7,542 bases of DNA from the NCBI GenBank assembly GCA_002309235.1, contig DBXA01000155.1, positions 14,210 to 21,751 on the forward strand, read 5' to 3'. Position 1 is the stretch's first letter, and every line of letters begins with the position of its first letter. The notes below the pieces were generated by a model, which had not been told where the DNA came from, did not search any database, and worked only from the letters and a program-made list of their open reading frames with translations. Of the stretch, positions 1 to 5,451 are shown one piece after another. Origin of the DNA: Christensenella sp. UBA1224. Lineage in GTDB: Bacteria; Bacillota; Clostridia; Christensenellales; Aristaeellaceae. A program made the translations under genes and the position numbers.

Positions 1-986
1 CCGGGAAAGCCTACGATGATATCCGTCGTAAGGCCGATACCTGGCCTCGCCGCCCGCAGCCTCTCCACAAGGGAAAGATATCTCGTGCGATCATAGTGCC
101 TGTTCATGAGGCGCAGTATCCTGTCGGAGCCGGATTGCACCGGCAAGTGAAGGTGACCGCAGAGGTGCTCAAGCGTCGCATACGCCTGAATGAGCTCTTC
201 GGAAAGATCCTTCGGGTGCGAGGTCATGAACCGGATACGGGGTATTTCCAGCGCATCAAGCTCCGCAAGCAGATCCGCAAAGGCCGATCCGCCGCCCATA
301 TACGAATTTACGTTCTGACCGAGCAGGGTTATCTCCTGAACCCCTTCCTCGCGCAGCTGCCTTGCTTCCCTTATGATATCCGCCTGCGCTCTGGAGCGCT
401 CCCTGCCCCTTACATAAGGTACGATGCAATACGTACAGAAATTGTTGCAGCCGTACATGATATTGACGAAAGCGGAAAAGGAGCTGGAGCGCACAACGGG
501 CAGATCTTCCTGTATGCCGCCCTTTTCCAGTATCTCGATCCCCCTGCCGCCCTCGACGGCCTCGCGTACAAGGCGTGTGAACCGATACAGATTATGAGTG
601 CCGAAGACGATATCCACAAACGGATACATTTCCCGTATCCTGTCCGCCATACCCTCTTCCTGCGTCATGCAGCCCCCTACGCCTATCAGGAGATCCGGCT
701 TTTTCTTTTTCAGTTCCTTGAGCCATATAACGTTTCCGAGAGCGCGGTTTTCGGCATTCGCCCGCACCGTGCAGGTTTCAAATACCACGATGTCCGCTTC
801 TTCACGGCTGGCCGCCCTGGTATAGCCCATTTCCTCCAGAAAACCGGCCAGCGTCTCTCCATCACGCACGTTCATCTGGCAGCCGTATATGACCAGGTGA
901 TATTTTTTGCCGCCGCCGGTAAGCTTCTTTACAGCCTCGGCATCCTGAAGGCGTTCGCACGCCGTATATTCAAACAATTCAGCCAT
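1..986 (-). CDS. miaB: MiaB, tRNA-2-methylthio-N6-dimethylallyladenosine synthase (C-terminus cut by window edge)
   Basis: MiaB is a cytoplasmic radical SAM methylthiotransferase that adds a methylthio group to i6A37 of tRNAs reading UNN codons. The minus frame from ATG 986-984 stays open for 328 codons to the window edge. The N-terminal UPF0004 domain has the three auxiliary-cluster cysteines in context: C36 (YGCQMN), C72 (ETCTVRANAEN) and C106 (GGCMTQ). The radical SAM cluster motif CNNFCTYC (C180, C184, C187) is followed by IVPYVRGRE, which is very typical of MiaB. LPVQSGSDRILRLMNR and TDIIVGFPG near the edge also fit. The end of the radical SAM domain and the TRAM domain lie outside the window. 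The start is set by AAGGAG 8 bases upstream and by the one-base overlap with the RNase G/E stop (TAATG). It is the last visible gene of the four-gene operon. The long antisense reading frames here are not needed to explain the sequence. MtaB or RimO are less likely given NAEN and YVRGRE. Confidence 0.95.
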   Translation of the reverse strand, partial: MAELFEYTACERLQDAEAVKKLTGGGKKYHLVIYGCQMNVRDGETLAGFLEEMGYTRAASREEADIVVFETCTVRANAENRALGNVIWLKELKKKKPDLLIGVGGCMTQEEGMADRIREMYPFVDIVFGTHNLYRFTRLVREAVEGGRGIEILEKGGIQEDLPVVRSSSFSAFVNIMYGCNNFCTYCIVPYVRGRERSRAQADIIREARQLREEGVQEITLLGQNVNSYMGGGSAFADLLAELDALEIPRIRFMTSHPKDLSEELIQAYATLEHLCGHLHLPVQSGSDRILRLMNRHYDRTRYLSLVERLRAARPGIGLTTDIIVGFP

Positions 987-2428
987 TATGGCTTCTCCTT
1001 CCCGATCGGCACTGCCCTTTGGGGCAGATCCGAAAGCATGGCAGGTGATATATCGTATTCGCTGCCCCGGCGAGTCTTATCCGGATACAGATAGGCATTC
1101 AGGGAATACCCGGCAGCCATCTGCGTGATATCCCCGCACAGATCCGGCGCCGCCGTAACGAGGAAAACGCATTCTTCCCCTCTCCTGCGCCTTGCCCATA
1201 TCCTGCGGAGCACCTGCGCCGCCAGTGCTTCTCTCTCCTCTATCATGCCCGAGCCCATGCACATAGGGCATTCCCTGCGCATTTCCAGCGAAGGGCCCCG
1301 GCGCAGCCTGCTCCTTGAGATCTCCAGAAGCCCCAGCTCGGAAAAGCCGGAGAAGCGGATGCGCATCCTGTCCGCCAAAGAAGCCTTTTTCAGGCATTCA
1401 AGCACCTGCTGCTCGTGCTCCGGGCTCTCCATATCGATGAAATCCACAACGATGATGCCGCCGATATCCCGAAGCCTCATTTGCCGCGCTATCTCTTCCG
1501 CAGCTTCAAGATTCACGCGGAACACCGTATCCTCCAGGGTCTTCCCGCCCACGAAGCTGCCGGAATTTACATCGATCGCCGTGAGCGCTTCCGTACGATC
1601 GATCACGATGGAGCCGCCGCTCGGAAGAGATATCTTCCTTTTAAAGGCATTTTTCACCATCGCATCGATATGATGATCCTCAAAAAGGCAAGCGTCTTTA
1701 TCAAATCTGACGGCATCTGCCCTTTCCGGCGCATAAGCCCGGGCATAAGCACGGGCACTTTCATAAACGCCCGCATCATCCGTGATCAGCACAGCTTCGC
1801 CTGAAAGCAGATCCCTCACCGCCCTGCATTCAAGAGCGCTGTCATCCAAAAGGCACACAGGCGCGCTCTCGTATGCGGCACGGCGCTCTATTGCTTCCCA
1901 TCTTGCGGCGAGCCTTTCCGATTCCCCCGCGATGTTCTCCTCATCGGCGCCTTCCGCGGCGGTGCGCACGATAGCGCCTCTTCCCGAAGGGATATGCTTC
2001 CTCACAAGCCTGATCAGCCTGTCCCTTTCATCCTTAGCCGTTATCTTGCCGGAAACGGCGATATGGCTGTCAAAGGGCATATATACCATGAGCGACCCGG
2101 GAATGTTCACCATCGCCGTAACGCGCGGCCCCTTCTCTCCGACAGCCTCTTTTGTGATCTGTACGACCACATCCTGCCCCCTCCTGAGGACAGCGCCGCG
2201 GGAAAGCCCCGCTTCCTCAAGGGGAAGATAGGCGTTTTTATCGGGCCCGATGTTTACAAAGGCCGCGCCTATGCCGGTAAGGATATCCCGTACGATGCCT
2301 TTGTAGATATTTCCGGCTGCCCGGGTATCTTCATCCTTTTCAACGGCATATTCGGCAAGGATGCCATCCTCAACAACCGCCATGCGCTTGTAGCCGAACA
2401 GGTCTTCTATCAGTATACGACGGTCCAT
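986..2428 (-). CDS. rng: Ribonuclease G/E family endoribonuclease
   Basis: This is a single-strand-specific endoribonuclease of the RNase E/G family, acting in rRNA maturation and mRNA decay. At 480 aa it matches RNase G and lacks the long C-terminal scaffold of RNase E. An S1 domain covers roughly residues 35-120 (YKGIVRDILTGIGAAFVNIG). The two metal-binding aspartates are D286 in TAIDVNSGSF and D329 in VVDFIDM. Their 43-residue spacing equals that of E. coli RNase E D303/D346. The Zn-link cysteines are C387 and C390 in CPMCMGSG. An in-frame ATG 16 codons upstream (2476) lies inside the preceding gene and adds no family sequence. I therefore chose the ATG at 2428, 5 bases after the preceding stop, with GGAG 11 bases upstream inside that gene. 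The stop TAA shares its last base with the miaB ATG. Context and sequence both support the family; rng versus rne naming rests on length. Confidence 0.95.
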   Translation of the reverse strand: MDRRILIEDLFGYKRMAVVEDGILAEYAVEKDEDTRAAGNIYKGIVRDILTGIGAAFVNIGPDKNAYLPLEEAGLSRGAVLRRGQDVVVQITKEAVGEKGPRVTAMVNIPGSLMVYMPFDSHIAVSGKITAKDERDRLIRLVRKHIPSGRGAIVRTAAEGADEENIAGESERLAARWEAIERRAAYESAPVCLLDDSALECRAVRDLLSGEAVLITDDAGVYESARAYARAYAPERADAVRFDKDACLFEDHHIDAMVKNAFKRKISLPSGGSIVIDRTEALTAIDVNSGSFVGGKTLEDTVFRVNLEAAEEIARQMRLRDIGGIIVVDFIDMESPEHEQQVLECLKKASLADRMRIRFSGFSELGLLEISRSRLRRGPSLEMRRECPMCMGSGMIEEREALAAQVLRRIWARRRRGEECVFLVTAAPDLCGDITQMAAGYSLNAYLYPDKTRRGSEYDISPAMLSDLPQRAVPIGKEKP

Positions 2429-2433
2429 TTCTT

Positions 2434-3099
2434 TTACAGCTCCATAAGCGGCACGCCGCCCGCTCCGAAAAGGCATAGCCTGTGTACCCGGATGCCTTCC
2501 GCCTGCGTTCCTGCCCTGGATGCGAGCACCTGCATGAGCAGATCAGGCTTGAGGGTCGCCTTCTCCGTAAGCGCAAGCCTGGCGATGACCGCATTCGATC
2601 CATCCTCCTGCCTGTTCAAAGCATATGTCATCGGACGGATATCCGCTTCCTTCTCACCGGTCTTCGTCTTGCGCATGGCGATCACATGCTCTTCACCCAT
2701 ATAGCTTTGGATGGCTCCGAAGACTGCCTCCGGATCCGGGCTCTCGAACAGTATCCTGTATTCCGCGCTCTCCACCAGCGCCATAGGAGCGCCTTTCCTG
2801 TCGTCTACCAGGCGTGCCTCATAGACCGGCATATCCGGCGGGAGAGCGCCTGCCATTTCCTTTGTTACCTGCTCCGCAGTGACATCCTGCGCCATGCGGA
2901 TATCCACGATCTCATACTCGCTCGTCCAGCCCATCGCCATCGCGGAGGCAAAGGACATGACCGGGTGCGGGTTAAAGCCCTGCGACCAGGCAAACGGGAG
3001 CGTTGTCCTGTTCAAGGCGCGCTGCATGAGCCTCTGCATATCCAGATGGGATACATAGCGCAGCCTGTTCTTCTTTCCTATCCTGACCCATGCCCTCAT
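2434..3099 (-). CDS. TIGR03936/DUF2344 radical SAM-linked protein
   Basis: This 221-aa soluble protein belongs to the family known as 'radical SAM-linked protein' (TIGR03936, DUF2344). The family is encoded next to, or fused to, TIGR03960-type radical SAM proteins. Recognition rests on the N-terminus (RIGKKNRLRYVSHLDMQRLMQRALNR, residues 6-31, then AWSQGFNPHP at about 37-46) and on the neighbouring gene. No signal peptide, membrane segment or catalytic motif is visible. The ATG overlaps the upstream stop as ATGA, with AAGGAG 7 bases before it (3107-3112), so translation is probably coupled and equimolar with the radical SAM partner. The biochemical role of the family is not established. A role as a substrate-binding or accessory subunit of the partner is inference from the fusions known in the family. 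The length is normal and there is no sign of damage. Confidence 0.9.
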   Translation of the reverse strand: MRAWVRIGKKNRLRYVSHLDMQRLMQRALNRTTLPFAWSQGFNPHPVMSFASAMAMGWTSEYEIVDIRMAQDVTAEQVTKEMAGALPPDMPVYEARLVDDRKGAPMALVESAEYRILFESPDPEAVFGAIQSYMGEEHVIAMRKTKTGEKEADIRPMTYALNRQEDGSNAVIARLALTEKATLKPDLLMQVLASRAGTQAEGIRVHRLCLFGAGGVPLMEL

Positions 3100-4940
3100 A
3101 CGCAGGCTCCTTCATACCGTTTCATACCGCAGCCGGTGCAGCCCTTCCGGCAATCGCGCGTGGTCTCCGCGCGAAGCGCCTTTTTCCATTCGGACAGCAA
3201 ATATCTCTTTTCCACACCGCAGTCCAGCACATCCCAGGGGAATACCTCGCCCTCATCTCTTGGACGCAGGGCATAAAAATCCGGGTCCAGACCGCAGGCG
3301 CGGAATGCATCCAGCCATTTATCCATACTGAAGAATTCCGACCAGCTGTCAAACCTGCAGCCGGAACGGTATGCCGTTTCCAGCACATCGGCACAGCGCC
3401 TGTCCCCTCTCGCGAGCACCGCCTCGATATAGCTGACATCCGGCGCATGGTATTTGAAATCCACGCCCTTGATGGCAGAAAGCTTTTCCTTTAAGCGTTT
3501 CTGGCGTGCAATGACGGTATCCATATCGAGCATAGGTGCCCATTCAAAAGGAGTGAAGGGCTTTGGCACGAACACGGATACGGATACCGTTATGCGCAGC
3601 CCAGGAGCCCTCTGCCCCTTGGGCACGCGGAAGTACCTGTCCCTAACCTTTGCGGCAAGATCCGCTATGCCGTCGATATCCTCGTCCGTCTCGGTCGGAA
3701 GGCCGCACATGAAGTACAGCTTCACGGCGCTCCATCCTTCGTCAAAGGCATCGCCGACCGCCCGCATGAGATCCTCTTCCGTAACGCCCTTGTTGATGAC
3801 ATCTCTCAGTCTCTGCGTGCCGGCCTCCGGCGCCAGGGTCAGCGCAGTCTTTTTCACCTTCTGCGTTTCGGCGAGAGTGTCCTTCACATAAGAATCGATC
3901 CGGAGGGAAGGCAGAGATATGCGCACCCTGCGTTCTCTGTACTTGAGCACCATTTCCTTCGCCAGCTCCGGCAGACACGAATAATCACCGGAAGAAAGGC
4001 TCATAAGGGATATCTCATCATAGCCGGTAGCCGCTACCAGCTTATCTGCAAGCTCCAGGAGTCTCTCCATAGACCTTTCGCGTACAGGCCTGTAGAGCAT
4101 GCCCGCCTGACAGAAACGGCAGCCTCGCGTGCAGCCGCGGAAGATCTCCAGCATGATCCTGTCGTGTATGACCTCACCGAAGGGCACGATCAGCTTATCC
4201 GGATAATCGGCAGCAGTAAGGTCGTTCACAAGGGCCTTGTAAACGATAGGCTTCGCGCCTGTCCCTTCCCTGGGCGTATAGGAATCGACAGTACCATCGG
4301 CATTGTATTCCACATCATAAAAAGACGGCACGTATACCCCCTGAAGCGCCGCTATCCTTTTGAGGAATTCCTCCTTGGAAGCGCCTTCCTTTTTGCAGGC
4401 GGCGTAGATATCCAGGTATTCATCCGTGGAACGTTCTCCATCGCCGATATCAAAAAAATCGAAGAAAGGGGCGAGCGGTTCCGCATTATAGGCACAGGGG
4501 CCGCCTCCCACAAGGATCGGTCCGTTTTTTCTGTCTTCAGCACGGAAGGGAATGCCCGCGAGATCCAGCGCGGAAAGGATATTGGTGAAGCTCATCTCAT
4601 ATTGGAGCGTAACGCCTATAAAATCAAATTCCGAAAGAGGAGTGCGCGATTCATGGGAAAAGAGGGGCACGTTTTCCTCTCGCATCAGCTGTTCCATATC
4701 CACCCAAGGGCAGAACACCCTCTCACACCAGGCGTCTTCACGCTTATTGATGGTATGATAGAGTATCTTCATGCCCAGATGCGACATGCCGACCTCATAC
4801 GTATCGGGAAACAGGAACGCATACCGGATATCAACCTTCTCCGGGTCCTTCATAACGCTGCCAAATTCCCCGCCCATATATCTTGAGGGCTTCTCTACCC
4901 GGCTGAGCAGGCCATCGACCCTGTCCGAAACATTGCACAT
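3096..4940 (-). CDS. TIGR03960-type B12-binding-like/radical SAM protein
   Basis: This 614-aa cytoplasmic radical SAM enzyme has no assigned reaction. The N-terminus (about residues 12-60: LSRVEKPSRYMGGEFGSV, then FPDTYEVGMSHLGMKILYH) and VGGGPCAYNAEPLAPFFDFF are hallmarks of the TIGR03960 family, whose N-terminal region resembles B12-binding domains. The radical SAM cluster motif is C270-TRG-C274-RF-C277, followed by QAGMLYRPVRERS. A second cysteine set lies at the extreme C-terminus: C597, C601 and C604, again CxxxCxxC, plus C613. It could bind another Fe-S cluster. ATG 4940 is chosen because family similarity begins just after it. The GGAGG at 4953-4957 is 12 bases from this ATG but only 6 from an in-frame TTG at 4946, so the true start may be two codons earlier. 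A longer frame reaching 5015 would extend past the predicted promoter and carries no family sequence. This is the first gene of the operon and overlaps the DUF2344 gene by 4 bases. Confidence 0.92.
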   Translation of the reverse strand: MCNVSDRVDGLLSRVEKPSRYMGGEFGSVMKDPEKVDIRYAFLFPDTYEVGMSHLGMKILYHTINKREDAWCERVFCPWVDMEQLMREENVPLFSHESRTPLSEFDFIGVTLQYEMSFTNILSALDLAGIPFRAEDRKNGPILVGGGPCAYNAEPLAPFFDFFDIGDGERSTDEYLDIYAACKKEGASKEEFLKRIAALQGVYVPSFYDVEYNADGTVDSYTPREGTGAKPIVYKALVNDLTAADYPDKLIVPFGEVIHDRIMLEIFRGCTRGCRFCQAGMLYRPVRERSMERLLELADKLVAATGYDEISLMSLSSGDYSCLPELAKEMVLKYRERRVRISLPSLRIDSYVKDTLAETQKVKKTALTLAPEAGTQRLRDVINKGVTEEDLMRAVGDAFDEGWSAVKLYFMCGLPTETDEDIDGIADLAAKVRDRYFRVPKGQRAPGLRITVSVSVFVPKPFTPFEWAPMLDMDTVIARQKRLKEKLSAIKGVDFKYHAPDVSYIEAVLARGDRRCADVLETAYRSGCRFDSWSEFFSMDKWLDAFRACGLDPDFYALRPRDEGEVFPWDVLDCGVEKRYLLSEWKKALRAETTRDCRKGCTGCGMKRYEGACV

Positions 4941-4951
4941 AGACAAAACAG

Positions 4952-4959
4952 TCCTCCCC
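4952..4959 (-). promoter_or_regulatory. Ribosome binding site of the operon's first gene
   Basis: The minus strand reads GGGGAGGA. The core GGAGG lies 6 bases before a TTG (4946) and 12 bases before the ATG (4940), in the same frame. The spacing favours the TTG; codon preference favours the ATG. The two choices differ by only two residues. Confidence 0.7.
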
Positions 4960-4986
4960 GTGATATCCTTCAGGACATACACATAA

Positions 4987-5015
4987 ACTTTATCACGAAT
5001 CCATGTGCAGTTCAA
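4987..5015 (-). promoter_or_regulatory. Promoter of the radical SAM-DUF2344-rng-miaB operon
   Basis: On the minus strand there is a -35 box TTGAAC (5010-5015), a 17-base spacer and a -10 box TAAAGT (4987-4992). The spacer ends in TGA directly before the -10, giving an extended -10 (TGn). Each hexamer matches the sigma-A consensus at 4 of 6 positions. Transcription would start near 4980, leaving a leader of about 40 bases. It lies between the carrier-protein terminator and the operon, where a promoter is required. Predicted by eye. Confidence 0.6.
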
Positions 5016-5041
5016 TGTAGCTACGGTTAGGTTTTCATATC

Positions 5042-5071
5042 AAAAAAACGCCTTCCTTCTATCGGAAGGCG
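5042..5071 (-). terminator. Intrinsic terminator of the acyl-carrier protein gene
   Basis: Read on the minus strand, a perfect 8-bp stem CGCCTTCC/GGAAGGCG (5064-5071 and 5049-5056) closes a 7-base loop and is followed by seven T (5048-5042). It begins 18 bases after the carrier-protein stop codon. The plus strand lacks a T-run after the hairpin, so the terminator works only leftward. It separates the carrier-protein transcript from the radical SAM operon downstream, which then has its own promoter. Confidence 0.9.
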
Positions 5072-5089
5072 CCAAAAGTACCATGCACC

Positions 5090-5317
5090 TCATTCTTCCA
5101 TATTCTTTTTGATCACAGCGGCGATGCTCCTGACGCTGTTGAAGTTCTCCGGCCTTATATCTGACGGCGGTATCTGCACATCCAGTTCATCGTCTATGGC
5201 TGCGATCAGCTGGAGTACACTCAGGGATGTCATCTCTCCGCTGTCGACCAGCGCTTCATTTTCCCTGTCAAAATCGGGTATGATATCCTCAAGAAGCTCG
5301 ATGACCTTTTCTATCAT
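5090..5317 (-). CDS. Acyl-carrier protein (DltC-like, atypical carrier motif)
   Basis: This 75-aa acidic, helical protein has the carrier-protein fold pattern. Such proteins carry an acyl or aminoacyl group on a 4'-phosphopantetheine arm attached to a serine at the start of helix II. The probable site is S31 in GEMTSLSVLQLI; the usual preceding Asp (DSL/DSF) is replaced by T30. Helix II continues as LQLIAAIDDELDVQIP, and PENFNSVRSIAAVI (56-69) resembles the end of DltC-type carriers more than FabD/FabF-type AcpP. The ATG at 5317 has AAGGG 8 bases upstream (5326-5330). It has its own promoter and its own terminator, so it is monocistronic. It faces away from an MBOAT acyltransferase and an SGNH protein across a 134-base gap, so it probably supplies their acyl group. 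An AcpP role in fatty-acid synthesis is possible but less likely given the motif and the context. Confidence 0.85.
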   Translation of the reverse strand: MIEKVIELLEDIIPDFDRENEALVDSGEMTSLSVLQLIAAIDDELDVQIPPSDIRPENFNSVRSIAAVIKKNMEE

Positions 5318-5352
5318 TCGTTTATCCCTTTCTCATTATTCAAGTCAAGGAA

Positions 5353-5381
5353 AGGATAACACCGCCCGACATCCCTGTCAA
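5353..5381 (-). promoter_or_regulatory. Promoter of the acyl-carrier protein gene
   Basis: On the minus strand there is a perfect -35 box TTGACA (5376-5381), a 17-base spacer and a -10 box TATCCT (5353-5358), preceded by TGT as an extended -10. The expected start is near 5346, giving a leader of about 29 bases. The -35 boxes of this promoter and the divergent MBOAT promoter are only 12 bases apart, so one regulator or local supercoiling could affect both. Confidence 0.72.
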
Positions 5382-5393
5382 GGCTCCCTGCGC

Positions 5394-5422
5394 TTGTACA
5401 TCGACCTCGATTTTGCTATAAT
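5394..5422 (+). promoter_or_regulatory. Promoter of the MBOAT-SGNH operon
   Basis: There is a -35 box TTGTAC (5394-5399), a 17-base spacer ending in TGC (extended -10), and a perfect -10 box TATAAT (5417-5422). The start would be near 5429, giving a leader of only about 23 bases. The -10 lies inside the spacer of an inverted repeat (5407-5435). It is strong by sequence, and repression at the overlapping palindrome is plausible. Confidence 0.8.
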
Positions 5423-5435
5423 AAACCAAAATCGA
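5407..5435. promoter_or_regulatory. Candidate operator: 9-bp inverted repeat around the MBOAT -10 box
   Basis: TCGATTTTG (5407-5415) and CAAAATCGA (5427-5435) are perfect inverted copies separated by 11 bases, which hold the -10 box. The left arm is upstream of the predicted transcription start, so it cannot be an RNA hairpin in the MBOAT message. A DNA-binding dimer that blocks the promoter fits best. The regulator is not in the window. Direct observation of the repeat; function inferred. Confidence 0.55.
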
Positions 5436-5440
5436 TCGCG

Positions 5441-5445
5441 GGAGG
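5441..5445 (+). promoter_or_regulatory. Ribosome binding site of the MBOAT gene
   Basis: GGAGG lies 6 bases before the ATG at 5452. It fixes the start of the acyltransferase and is close to ideal. Confidence 0.85.
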
Positions 5446-5451
5446 ATCCTG

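Noticed and set aside
96..1094. A 332-codon open frame on the plus strand, antisense to miaB
   Set aside because: The minus strand carries an unmistakable MiaB with all six cluster cysteines. The plus frame shows no family motif and runs on into the RNase G/E gene, so it is a by-product of GC-rich codon use.
2429..2476. Upstream extension of RNase G/E to an ATG at 2476
   Set aside because: The extra 16 residues overlap the end of the DUF2344 gene and do not look like the family, while ATG 2428 begins the usual MDRRILIE-type N-terminus.
1994..3276. Long plus-strand frames (236 and 264 codons) opposite RNase G/E, DUF2344 and the radical SAM gene
   Set aside because: They lie antisense to strongly conserved genes, have no recognisable domain, and cross gene boundaries in a way real genes would not.
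4164..4886. A 240-codon plus-strand frame opposite the radical SAM gene
   Set aside because: Antisense to well-conserved TIGR03960 sequence, no family resemblance, and no convincing promoter or ribosome binding site noticed.
4941..5015. Upstream extension of the radical SAM gene to an ATG at 5015
   Set aside because: It would place the coding region across the predicted promoter, and family similarity starts only after residue 25 of that frame.
5042..5071. Bidirectional terminator
   Set aside because: The hairpin is symmetric, but the plus strand continues with CCAAAAG and no T-run, so only leftward termination is supported.
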